Positions 24,646-32,501 of a stretch of 64,000 bases of DNA are shown piece by piece. The position numbers and the translations under genes are program-made. The stretch spans positions 1,984,001-2,048,000 of the forward strand of contig NZ_CP046027.1 of NCBI RefSeq assembly GCF_009671065.1, read 5' to 3'. The notes beneath the pieces were generated by a model, which saw only the letters and a program-made list of their open reading frames with translations, did no database searches and was not told the origin of the DNA. The DNA comes from Neisseria brasiliensis (lineage in GTDB: Bacteria > Pseudomonadota > Gammaproteobacteria > Burkholderiales > Neisseriaceae). Each line of letters opens with the position of its first letter. The first letter of the stretch is position 1.

Positions 24646-26061
24646 TTACATCAACATAAAGTATGCCCAGAAAGCCACTAAGAATACACACATGATGTTG
24701 AGCAAGATGCCGACATTCATCATTTCTTTCTGACGAATCATGCCGGTGCCGAACACAATCGCATTTGGTGGTGTGGCCACCGGCAGCATAAATGCACACG
24801 ATGCACCAATACCAATGACGAATACCAATACTTCTTCAGGCAAGCCCATTTGTGCGGCGATGGTGGCAAAAATTGGCACCAACAGCGCGGCAGAAGCGGT
24901 GTTACTGGTAAATTCAGTCAGGAAGATGATGAACGCCGCCACCACCAAAATCACCAGCAATGGATGCGCGCCTGAGAAAGTGGTGGCCACTTGTTGACCC
25001 AAAGCCAGCGATGCACCGGATTGTTGCAGCAATGCGCTCAAGCTGATACCACCACCGAAGAGCATCAATACGCCCCAGTCGGTGTTGCGGGCAACTTCTT
25101 TCCATTGCGCCACACCAAACACCACCACGGCAATCGCGGCCATCAAAGCAATCACGGTATCCGGATTGGCGATGCCGAATGCGGCTTTGATTTTCGAGCT
25201 GAAAATCCACGCGCAGGCGGTTACCAAGAAAATCATCAAGGCGATGACGCGGTGTAAGGTCCACGGAATCACTTCGGCTTTAACTTCAACACGATCGTTT
25301 AAATTCGGCTTCAGAATGATAAACAAAGCCAGCAACATCAGCGGCAAAATCAGCAGCATCATCGGCAGACCAAGTTTCATCCATTCGACAAAGTCTAAAT
25401 CCAATGCTTTGGCAGCAATCATGTTCGGCGGGGAGCCGACTACGGTACCCAAGCCACCGATGCTGGCGCAATAAGCGATACCCAGCAGCACGAAAACGAA
25501 GGTTTTGCGGTCTTTTTCTTTATCCAAGTGATCCATCATACCCATGGCCAACGGCAGCATCATCGCGGCGGTGGCGGTGTTGCTGATCCACATGGATAAG
25601 AACGCGGTTACACCAAACATCATCAAGACGGCGGCTTTCATGTTGCCGCGAGAGAGCATCAGCAGGCTGACGGCAATTTTTCGGTCAAGGCGCTGCATGT
25701 GCATGGCCGTTGCCAAGGCAAAACCACCGAAGAAAATATAGATGGTCGGGTCGGCAAAACCGGCCATGGCTTTTTTGATATCCATTTCCGGAAACGCCAA
25801 AATCGCACCGGCCACCGGTACCATCAGTGCGGTAATGGTGATGTGTACCGCTTCGGTAAACCACAAAATTGCCACGAAAAGCAATAAAGCCAAACCTTTG
25901 TTGGCATTGGTTTCGTAAGGCAGAATGTGGTAAATGCCGTAGCAGAGCACAGCGGCCACCAGCGTGATAATCAGGCCTTTAAAGTCTGTAATCGGCTTTT
26001 GTGCACTGAGCAGCTCGACGTTTTCCGCGTGTTCGGATTTGTCTTTTGCATGTAAATCCAT
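24646..26061 (-). CDS. SLC13/DASS-family sodium:dicarboxylate (anion) symporter
   Basis: An inner-membrane carrier of 471 residues with about 11-12 hydrophobic segments. The two signature SNT motifs that hold Na+ and a substrate carboxylate are intact: MWISNTATAAMMLPLAMG and EFTSNTASAALLVPIFA. The GSPPNMIA and ATPPNAIVFG loops are also typical of VcINDY-type importers. Likely substrates are C4-dicarboxylates such as succinate or malate; sulphate and citrate are possible in this family. An acidic N-terminus of ~30 residues is cytoplasmic. Transcribed alone from a candidate promoter at 26178-26206. Confidence 0.93.
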   Translation of the reverse strand: MDLHAKDKSEHAENVELLSAQKPITDFKGLIITLVAAVLCYGIYHILPYETNANKGLALLLFVAILWFTEAVHITITALMVPVAGAILAFPEMDIKKAMAGFADPTIYIFFGGFALATAMHMQRLDRKIAVSLLMLSRGNMKAAVLMMFGVTAFLSMWISNTATAAMMLPLAMGMMDHLDKEKDRKTFVFVLLGIAYCASIGGLGTVVGSPPNMIAAKALDLDFVEWMKLGLPMMLLILPLMLLALFIILKPNLNDRVEVKAEVIPWTLHRVIALMIFLVTACAWIFSSKIKAAFGIANPDTVIALMAAIAVVVFGVAQWKEVARNTDWGVLMLFGGGISLSALLQQSGASLALGQQVATTFSGAHPLLVILVVAAFIIFLTEFTSNTASAALLVPIFATIAAQMGLPEEVLVFVIGIGASCAFMLPVATPPNAIVFGTGMIRQKEMMNVGILLNIMCVFLVAFWAYFMLM

Positions 26062-26177
26062 ACTGCGTTCCTTTGTTGAGAGTGAATTGAAAAAGACAGA
26101 ATTTTGGAAAGATTATTTTATTATCAAGAACTTAATTTTATTGCGTGGGTTCGAAATAATAGTAATAATTGAATAGA

Positions 26178-26206
26178 AGTATATTTGTAATTGAAGATAG
26201 TGTAAA
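26178..26206 (-). promoter_or_regulatory. Promoter of the DASS transporter gene
   Basis: Minus strand: TTTACA (26201-26206), 17-bp spacer, TATACT (26178-26183), leaving a leader of about 110 nt. The remainder of the 414-bp gap (26062-26475) is AT rich, has no credible gene, and ends with the long DUS hairpin at 26401-26451. Confidence 0.6.
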
Positions 26207-26400
26207 TATAATGTAAAGCATTTTTAGCGATAATTTCAGTGCCTACATTTTTTATCAAATTTAAACAATGGTTTAATTTATTTTTGAGAAGTGTTTTTGA
26301 AATAAAACAGTCATGAATAAGGTTGGAATGTTAAAAATAAGATTGAATCAGTTAAACCGCGTTGGGTGATTAAATCGTTAGCAATACTAATAATGTCAAA

Positions 26401-26451
26401 AGGCCGTCTGAAACATCAAACAGCGTTTGTGTTTGATGTTTCAGACGGCCT
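26401..26451 (-). terminator. Extended 21-bp DUS hairpin after hemB
   Basis: AGGCCGTCTGAA is followed by ACATCAAAC, and the whole 21 bases (26401-26421) repeat as a perfect complement at 26431-26451 around a 9-base loop. It lies 24 bp past the hemB stop. Confidence 0.75.
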
Positions 26452-26475
26452 AAATAATCAAATGAAATATACGGC

Positions 26476-27480
26476 TTATTTAGCACGCAGCATTTTTGCC
26501 GCTTCAATGGCGTAGTAAGTCAGAATGCCATCAGCACCGGCGCGCTTGAAAGCGAGCAAACTTTCCAAGATCACTTTCTCGCCATCCAGCCAACCATTTT
26601 GAATCGCCGCTTGCAACATAGAATATTCACCGGATACTTGGTAAGCGTAAGTTGGCACGCCGAATTTATCTTTGACGCGGCGGACGACATCCAGATAAGG
26701 CATGCCCGGTTTCACCATCACCATATCCGCACCTTCTTGAAGATCCAAAGCAACTTCTTGCAAAGCTTCGTTGGTGTTGGCCGGATCCATTTGGTAGGTT
26801 TTTTTATCGGCTTTACCTAAATTGCCCGAGCTGCCCACGGCATCGCGGAAGGGGCCGTAAAAGGCAGAAGCATATTTGGCAGAGTAGGCCATAATGCGGG
26901 TGTGGATATGGTCGGCATCTTCCAAGGCTTCACGAATGGCTAAAATGCGTCCGTCCATCATGTCGGAAGGTGCCACCACTTGCGCACCAGCATCGGCATG
27001 GCACAAAGCTTGTTTGACCAATACTTCGATGGTTTCATCGTTCATCACATAACCATCGGCATCGGTTAAACCGTCTTGGCCGTGGATGGTGTAAGGGTCG
27101 AGCGCGACATCAGTCATGATGCCCAATTCAGGAAATTTTTCACGCAAGGTGCGCACCACAGTCGGCACCAAGCCTTCCGGATTGTAAGCTTCTTCGGCCA
27201 ATTCGGTTTTGTTTTGTGTCACGACAGGAAACAGAGCCAACATCGGAATGCCCAAATTTAAGGCTTCTTCTGCGGTGAACAATAATTTATCCAAGCTTTG
27301 ACGCTTCACACCCGGCATAGAAGGCACATTTTCTTCCGCGCCTTCGCCTTCCAATACGAAGACCGGATAAATCAAATCATCAGCCGTCAAAGTATGCTCG
27401 CGCATCAGGCGGCGGGAGAAATCATCTTTGCGCATACGGCGCATACGGGTTGCAGAAACAAAGCGAGATGGGAAATTCAT
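26476..27480 (-). CDS. hemB: Delta-aminolevulinic acid dehydratase (porphobilinogen synthase)
   Basis: Condenses two 5-aminolevulinate into porphobilinogen. The two Schiff-base lysines are present: Lys202 in MAYSAKYASAFYGPFRDA and Lys257 in MVMVKPGMPYLD. Where zinc enzymes have three cysteines, this one reads DVALDPYTIHGQDGL with Asp and Ala, so it is the magnesium-dependent class. Length is 334 residues. The ATG begins the conserved MNFPSRFVSATRMRRMRKDDF. Three downstream haem-pathway genes are elsewhere in the window. Confidence 0.97.
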   Translation of the reverse strand: MNFPSRFVSATRMRRMRKDDFSRRLMREHTLTADDLIYPVFVLEGEGAEENVPSMPGVKRQSLDKLLFTAEEALNLGIPMLALFPVVTQNKTELAEEAYNPEGLVPTVVRTLREKFPELGIMTDVALDPYTIHGQDGLTDADGYVMNDETIEVLVKQALCHADAGAQVVAPSDMMDGRILAIREALEDADHIHTRIMAYSAKYASAFYGPFRDAVGSSGNLGKADKKTYQMDPANTNEALQEVALDLQEGADMVMVKPGMPYLDVVRRVKDKFGVPTYAYQVSGEYSMLQAAIQNGWLDGEKVILESLLAFKRAGADGILTYYAIEAAKMLRAK

Positions 27481-27652
27481 GTTTTAACCTTTCTGTGAAA
27501 ACGCTGTTGCCGAGGAACGATAAGGTTTCAGACGGCCTTCACTAGTTCAACAGCTTGAGACTTGTGTGATGTTTGGCAGCATGCAAAAGCCCAATTTCGG
27601 ATACGGCATTAGTGTACGCCGATTTGTCGGTCGGCAGAAGTGCAGTCGCTGA

Positions 27653-27682
27653 AAAAATTACGGGAGCCTTTGAAGGCTCCCG
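27653..27682 (-). terminator. Rho-independent terminator after DUF6973-like lipoprotein
   Basis: CGGGAGCCTT (27661-27670) pairs with AAGGCTCCCG (27673-27682); on the minus strand TAATTTTTTC follows. Not DUS based. Confidence 0.8.
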
Positions 27683-27703
27683 CTGAATATGTGAAGATTT
27701 TGA

Positions 27704-28420
27704 TTAATCTTGAACCTTGCTGATGGCCTGCACTGATTTGCTGATGTCACGCAATGTGCCAGAAGAATATTCGAGCTGCTCTTTTGCATTCATGCCATCT
27801 GAATTTAAGGATGCCAAGTTGGCAAGAGCTTTTTTATATTCTATTGTGCTCAATTTATTTTGACTGATACGCCAAACTTTTCGTCCTTTGGATCTGGTTT
27901 GATTGGCTGTCCACAAACCGACTTTGTGATAATGGAGTAAAACATCATGCGCCAGTGTTTTCATATCGGCAGCCGGCTTATCGCTACCAATATTGCGGCC
28001 GATGATGTTGTTGCGCAGATCGACAGCTTGGTCGGCAGCCAGACGACTGTAATAATCGGTTTTGCCCTCGCGTACATCGGTGTCGTTCAGGTAGGCATTA
28101 CCGATACGTTCAGCTATGTCACTGTCAAATTGTGAGGCGATGGCTGCCTGCCACAAAGTATGGCGGACGGCATTGACTTGTGTGCCACGGCCATCACCGT
28201 TGGCTTGGTTATCCAAACCGGTGCGTTGCGATAGACGGGCAGCATTGCTGGTGATATTGGTAGATTTTTTATCTTCAACGCCAATAGCTTGTGCAGCAAC
28301 GGGGTGACTAATAAAAAATTGGGCGATTTTGCTGCGGCGGCTTTGGTCATCTCGGTAACTTTGGCAGCCGGCCAGCAATAAGCCGCTCAAGGTCAGAATG
28401 AGTAATTGAGTATGTGTCAT
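27704..28420 (-). CDS. Lipoprotein with DUF6973-like domain
   Basis: 238 residues. A lipoprotein signal ends in LLAGC, giving Cys19. The mature part contains NAVRHTLWQAAIASQFDSDIAERIGNAYLND and DQAVDLRNNIIGRNIG, a His/Asp/Asn-rich helical pattern seen in the DUF6973 family of secreted proteins; the biochemical role is unknown. The last ~50 residues are polar helix. It lies alone between hscB and hemB on the same strand, with its own terminator. Confidence 0.75.
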   Translation of the reverse strand: MTHTQLLILTLSGLLLAGCQSYRDDQSRRSKIAQFFISHPVAAQAIGVEDKKSTNITSNAARLSQRTGLDNQANGDGRGTQVNAVRHTLWQAAIASQFDSDIAERIGNAYLNDTDVREGKTDYYSRLAADQAVDLRNNIIGRNIGSDKPAADMKTLAHDVLLHYHKVGLWTANQTRSKGRKVWRISQNKLSTIEYKKALANLASLNSDGMNAKEQLEYSSGTLRDISKSVQAISKVQD

Positions 28421-28521
28421 GGTAAAAATGATATTGTCTTGATATTGCTTTCAGTATTTAACATAAAAATACGTCAAATCGCAAAAAAATTTCAGACGGC
28501 CTCATTTTGCCTATCAGCGGG

Positions 28522-29022
28522 TTATAAAGCGGCGGCGATTTCGCTGCGCAGTTTATTCAAGAAACGGCAGTGGCGAACCAGTTGGGCGGCGTTGTCGTAA
28601 TCTTCTTTGGCGAATGCGCTGTTGAGTGCGGCAAACAGTGATTGTTGTTCGTTGAGAATTTCTTCATCTAAAGCGGCAATCGCTGCTTGGTCTTGTGCCA
28701 TTTGGGCATCCATCAAGGTTTCGCGCCATTCCATTTGCTGCATCAAAAATTCCGGTGAGAAAGCTGTGTGTTCCGGTGCATCAGCTTCAATATTTTGTGC
28801 TTTTAATAAATAGGAAGCACGGTCGATCGGATTTTTTAAGGTTTGGTAAGCTTCATTGATGGTAGCCGACATCATCACTGCCTGTTTTTGCTCGAAAGTA
28901 GAAGCTGCAGCGAATTTGTCGGGGTGAAAACGCGCCGCTAAATCGCGATAGGTTTGTTCGAGCTTTTGTTCATCAAGATCGAATTGGGCTGGCAGTTGGA
29001 ATAGGTTGAAATATTGGCTCAT
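28522..29022 (-). CDS. hscB: Fe-S cluster co-chaperone HscB
   Basis: J-domain protein that brings IscU to the HscA chaperone for cluster transfer. The J domain carries the HPDKF motif (RDLAARFHPDKFAAAS), and the C-terminal three-helix bundle (MEWRETLMDAQ, DYDNAAQLVRHCRFLNKLRSEIAAAL) binds IscU. It is 166 residues from ATG 29020-29022; a start four codons earlier is possible. hscA and fdx do not follow here, so the operon differs from the E. coli order. Confidence 0.95.
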   Translation of the reverse strand: MSQYFNLFQLPAQFDLDEQKLEQTYRDLAARFHPDKFAAASTFEQKQAVMMSATINEAYQTLKNPIDRASYLLKAQNIEADAPEHTAFSPEFLMQQMEWRETLMDAQMAQDQAAIAALDEEILNEQQSLFAALNSAFAKEDYDNAAQLVRHCRFLNKLRSEIAAAL

Positions 29023-29042
29023 GATGAAAATCATACAGCCGG

Positions 29043-29453
29043 TCAGTGCGGCTGCTTTCTGTGTAAAAAGTGGAACAAGCGGAAAGGTTTTTTCTCAGCA
29101 GCAATATCGGCAGCCAATTGTTGCAGCTCGGCTGCATAGGTGCTTTCTGGCTGGGCATTTTTTGCCATTTTGAGAATGTTGCGCTTGGCTGCTCGCGCAA
29201 CTGATGGCTGCGAATCGCGGCACAATTGAGCCAAAATATGCACACCTTCTGACGACGGGATTTGTTGTAAAACCGCAATCAGATTTGTGCGCCAAAACTC
29301 GGGCTGATTTGGCAGATTTTGCACTAAGGCTTGCCAGTCGTGGCTTTGAAAGCTGCGCAGGCAATCTTCGGCTTCCAATAAGCCGCAATCTTCCCAATAA
29401 TCGTGTGAATAATGCTGGCTTTGTAAAAGTATTTGATTTAATTCGATAAACAT
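29043..29453 (-). CDS. Small HEAT-repeat-like protein between iscA and hscB
   Basis: A 136-residue soluble all-helical protein. The central part (NLIAVLQQIPSSEGVHILAQLCRDSQPSVARAAKRNILKMA) looks like one or two HEAT-type repeats that normally make protein contacts. No catalytic motif is seen. It starts at ATG 29451-29453 and ends 20 bp before the hscB start, so co-transcription with the isc genes is likely. A role in iron-sulphur assembly is only inferred from position. Confidence 0.7.
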   Translation of the reverse strand: MFIELNQILLQSQHYSHDYWEDCGLLEAEDCLRSFQSHDWQALVQNLPNQPEFWRTNLIAVLQQIPSSEGVHILAQLCRDSQPSVARAAKRNILKMAKNAQPESTYAAELQQLAADIAAEKKPFRLFHFLHRKQPH

Positions 29454-29565
29454 AACGCTATACCCGTAATATAAATATTGTTTTTTAATATTTAATGAGT
29501 ATAGCGCAAGTAATGCTGAATAAATACTTTAATTTGAACAATGGTTTCGACAGTAATCTTATAAC

Positions 29566-29886
29566 TTACACGTGGAAGCTCTCACCGCAACCGCAAGAAT
29601 CTTTCACATTCGGGTTTTCAAATTTGAAACCTTCCTGCAAACCTTCTTTGGTGTAATCGACTTGTGTGCCGTCTAAGTAAACCAGACTTTTTGGATCGAC
29701 GAATACTTTGGCGCCAAAGGCTTCAAAAACAGTATCCATTGCATCGGCTTCATCGACAAATTCAAGATTATAAGCCATGCCCGAGCAGCCGCTGGTCTTC
29801 ACGCCCAAGCGTACGCCTAAGCCTTTGCCGCGTTTTTCCAAATAGCCGTTGATGTGTTTGGCTGCATTTTCGGTCAGCGTAATCAT
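29566..29886 (-). CDS. iscA: Iron-sulphur assembly protein IscA (A-type carrier)
   Basis: Accepts Fe-S clusters from IscU and passes them to client enzymes. All three conserved cysteines are present: Cys34 in TSGCSGMAY and Cys98 and Cys100 in DSCGCGESF. Length is 106 residues. The ribosome site is AAAGGAA. It lies downstream of iscU with a DUS copy between them. Confidence 0.96.
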   Translation of the reverse strand: MITLTENAAKHINGYLEKRGKGLGVRLGVKTSGCSGMAYNLEFVDEADAMDTVFEAFGAKVFVDPKSLVYLDGTQVDYTKEGLQEGFKFENPNVKDSCGCGESFHV

Positions 29887-29954
29887 ATTCTTTCCTTTAT
29901 TGAACTGAATGTTTCAGACGACCTAAAAATAGGCATAGGCCGTCTGAACAATGA

Positions 29955-30338
29955 TTAAACTTCTTTTTTCTTACGGTAGTCGGCAACCGCTGCTTTCACC
30001 GCATCTTCGGCCAAAATTGAGCAGTGGACTTTTACCGGTGGCAATTCCAATTCTTCGGCGATGTCGCTGTTTTTAATTGCCAAAGCGTCGTCCAAGCTCT
30101 TGCCTTTCACCCATTCGGTAATCAGGCTAGAAGAGGCGATGGCAGAGCCACAGCCGTAGGTTTTGAATTTGGCATCTTCAATAATGCCTTCATCGTTAAC
30201 TTTGATTTGCAGGCGCATTACATCGCCACAAGCTGGTGCACCGACCATGCCGGTGCCGACGGTATCATCGCCTTTGTCGAAAGTGCCGACGTTGCGTGGG
30301 TTTTCGTAATGATCAATTACTTTATCGCTGTATGCCAT
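29955..30338 (-). CDS. iscU: Fe-S cluster scaffold IscU
   Basis: Scaffold on which IscS sulphur and iron are joined into [2Fe-2S] clusters. Ligands Cys37 (APACGDV), Cys63 (YGCGSA) and Cys106 (VHCSIL) are in place, along with Asp39. The LPPVKVHC segment is the HscA recognition motif. Length is 127 residues. ATG has AAGGAAC upstream. Confidence 0.97.
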   Translation of the reverse strand: MAYSDKVIDHYENPRNVGTFDKGDDTVGTGMVGAPACGDVMRLQIKVNDEGIIEDAKFKTYGCGSAIASSSLITEWVKGKSLDDALAIKNSDIAEELELPPVKVHCSILAEDAVKAAVADYRKKKEV

Positions 30339-30373
30339 GATGTGGGTTCCTTATCTTTTGCTGTGATTGTTCT

Positions 30374-30429
30374 TAAGGCCGTCTGAACCGGATAATCAAA
30401 GTTGATTCATAACGTGTTTCAGACGGCAT
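30374..30429. repeat. DUS pair between iscS and iscU
   Basis: AAGGCCGTCTGAA at about 30375-30387 and TTCAGACGGCAT at 30418-30429 are inverted with ~30 bases between. Loop length argues against a strong terminator, which fits transcription running through isc. Confidence 0.55.
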
Positions 30430-30445
30430 GTTGGGTTGAATACGA

Positions 30446-31660
30446 TTAATGTGCGGCCCATTCGATGGTATTCAAGTCGATACCGTCCAAATGCATTTCC
30501 CACAGTGGCGATAATTCGCGCAGTTTGTCAATTTTTGATTTAATCAACTCAGCAGCGTAAGCCACTTCTTCTTCGGTGGTCATGCGGCCGAAGGTAATGC
30601 GCAGGGAAGAGTGCGCCAATTCGTCGTTGCGGCCCAGTGCGCGTAATACATAAGAAGGCTCCAATGAAGCGGAAGTACACGCCGAACCGCTGGATACGGC
30701 CAATTCTTTCACAGCCATAATCAAGCTTTCGCCTTCGACGAAGTTGAAGCTGACATTCAGGTTGTTTGGTACGCGGTGTTCCAAATCGCCGTTGATGTAC
30801 ACTTCTTCAATGCCTTCAATGCCTTTCAAGAACACGTCGCGCAATTTCAGGTAATGGGCGGTGTCTTGTTCCAATTCTTCTTTCGCCAAGCGGAAGGCTT
30901 CGCCCATGCCGACGATTTGGTGGGTTGCCAAGGTGCCGCTGCGGAAACCGCGCTCATGGCCGCCACCGTGCATTTGTGCTTCTAAGCGTACGCGTGGTTT
31001 GCGGCGCACATACAAAGCACCAATACCTTTAGGGCCGTAAACTTTGTGGCCGGACATAGACAGTAAATCCACTTTAGCTGCTTCAACATCAACCGGAATT
31101 TTACCGCAGGCTTGGGCAGCATCAACGTGGAAAATGATTTTGCGTTCGCGGCAGATTTCGCCGATGGCAGGAATATCTTGCACCACGCCGATTTCGTTGT
31201 TGACCCACATTACGGAAACCAAAATGGTGTCTTCACGGATGGCGGCTTTCAACACTTCCAAATCTACCAAGCCGTTTTCCTGTACATCCAGATAAGTCAC
31301 TTCAAAGCCTTGGCGTTCCAATTCGCGCATGGTGTCGAGCACGGCTTTGTGCTCGGTTTTCACGGTGATTAAGTGTTTGCCTTTACTTTTGTAGAAGTGC
31401 GCCGCGCCTTTAATGGCCAAGTTGTTGGATTCGGTGGCGCCGCTGGTAAACACGACTTCTTTCGGATCGGCGTGAATCAAAGCTGCGATGTTGGCGCGTG
31501 CTTCTTCAACCGCTTCTTCAGCAGTCCAGCCAAAGCTGTGGCTGTTGGAAGCTGGGTTGCCGAATAATTCGGTTAAATAAGGAATCATTTTTTCGGCAAC
31601 GCGTTTGTCAACCGGTGTGGTCGCAGCATAGTCTAAATATACAGGGGTGTTAACAGACAT
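30446..31660 (-). CDS. iscS: Cysteine desulfurase IscS
   Basis: PLP enzyme that takes sulphur from cysteine for Fe-S clusters, thiolated tRNA and other cofactors. YLDYAATTPVDKRV starts the family; TSGATESNNLAIKG binds PLP phosphate; SMSGHKVYGPKGIGALYV holds the PLP-binding Lys; SSGSACTSASLEPSYVLRAL has the mobile active-site Cys. Length of 404 residues equals that of E. coli IscS. Start is in MSVNTPVYLDYAATTP. Second gene of the isc cluster. Confidence 0.98.
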   Translation of the reverse strand: MSVNTPVYLDYAATTPVDKRVAEKMIPYLTELFGNPASNSHSFGWTAEEAVEEARANIAALIHADPKEVVFTSGATESNNLAIKGAAHFYKSKGKHLITVKTEHKAVLDTMRELERQGFEVTYLDVQENGLVDLEVLKAAIREDTILVSVMWVNNEIGVVQDIPAIGEICRERKIIFHVDAAQACGKIPVDVEAAKVDLLSMSGHKVYGPKGIGALYVRRKPRVRLEAQMHGGGHERGFRSGTLATHQIVGMGEAFRLAKEELEQDTAHYLKLRDVFLKGIEGIEEVYINGDLEHRVPNNLNVSFNFVEGESLIMAVKELAVSSGSACTSASLEPSYVLRALGRNDELAHSSLRITFGRMTTEEEVAYAAELIKSKIDKLRELSPLWEMHLDGIDLNTIEWAAH

Positions 31661-31692
31661 GGTTTGCTCTTTCTTTTTATATATCGGGTAGT

Positions 31693-32139
31693 TTAATGGA
31701 TGTGTGTAAACGTGACGACTTTGCCGTCGTTTTCAGTATGCTTTTTCTCAATAATGCTTTGCAGGGTGATGCTGCTCAAATAATTGTTGATGGTCGTATT
31801 GAGATTTTCCCATAAATCGTGCGTCAGGCAAGGGACACCGTGGTGGCAGTTGGCTTTGCTGCTGCATTGGGTCGCGTCGAGCTTGTCTTCAGCCGCTTCG
31901 ATAATTTGGGCAATATTGATTTCAGAGGCAGGGGCAGCCAGAATATAACCGCCGCCCGGGCCGCGCAAGCTTTCCACCAATTGCGCACGACGCAACTTGC
32001 TGAAAAGCTGTTCGAGATAAGAGAGGGAAATGCTTTGCCGCTCGCTGATGGCGCTGAGCTTGACGGCGCCGGTTTGTGCGTTCATCGCCAAGTCGATCAT
32101 GGCCGTCACGGCAAAGCGGCCTTTAGTGGTTAGTCTCAT
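31693..32139 (-). CDS. iscR: Fe-S cluster regulator IscR (Rrf2 family)
   Basis: Transcription factor whose [2Fe-2S] form represses the isc operon. The winged helix is at residues 1-70 (MRLTTKGRFAVTAMIDLA, then ISLSYLEQLFSKLRRAQLVESLRGPGGGYIL); the three cluster cysteines lie in TQCSSKANCHHGVPCLTHDLW. It is 148 residues from ATG 32137-32139; the frame is open 39 bases further, but the family starts at MRLT. First gene of iscR-iscS-iscU-iscA-(HEAT)-hscB. An IscR-like site lies just upstream. Confidence 0.96.
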   Translation of the reverse strand: MRLTTKGRFAVTAMIDLAMNAQTGAVKLSAISERQSISLSYLEQLFSKLRRAQLVESLRGPGGGYILAAPASEINIAQIIEAAEDKLDATQCSSKANCHHGVPCLTHDLWENLNTTINNYLSSITLQSIIEKKHTENDGKVVTFTHIH

Positions 32140-32185
32140 GGTATGTGCCTGTGTGTGGCTTTTTTTATCATAGGTCAATTTTCTA

Positions 32186-32210
32186 ATATCTGAGTAGTTT
32201 AGTCAAGTAT
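32186..32210 (-). promoter_or_regulatory. Probable type 1 IscR binding site at the isc promoter
   Basis: Minus strand reads ATACTTGACT, five bases, then ACTCAGATAT. This imperfect palindrome resembles the known type 1 IscR site (ATASTTGACT...ACTCNNNTAT style). A TATGAT (-10 like) at 32167-32172 lies downstream, so the site covers the -35 region, as in E. coli autoregulation. Confidence 0.6.
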
Positions 32211-32501
32211 GTGGCAAGGCTTGGCGATTGTTTGTTTTAATCGTGACATTGATTTCTTTCAAGTCGTAATAGACGTTGAGAATATGGATAGGCCGTCTGA
32301 ACATTTCAGACGGCCTTGTAAGATTGAAAAGCAACTGCACAAATGTAATTTTTGTGTTAAAGTCTGATTTTAATAACTCGATGGTTTGCGCCATCATCAG
32401 GGGCTGTTTAAATTTAAAATCAGGATACACGGGAAGGCCGTATAGGCCGTCTGATTTTAAGCTTAAGCAGCCTTACTTATGTTTACAAAAGGTACACAAT
32501 C
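32211..32501. other. Leader region before hisZ
   Basis: No gene is supported. It contains a facing DUS pair (AGGCCGTCTGAA 32291-32302 and TTCAGACGGCCT about 32305-32316) and a partial repeat GGCCGTATAGGCCGTCTG near 32434-32452. Short, AT-rich flanks remain; a hisZ promoter must be here but I cannot place it. Confidence 0.5.

Noticed and set aside
32203..32430. Minus-strand frame upstream of iscR
   Set aside because: It overlaps the IscR site and a DUS pair, has no ribosome site, and its residues are partly translated DUS.
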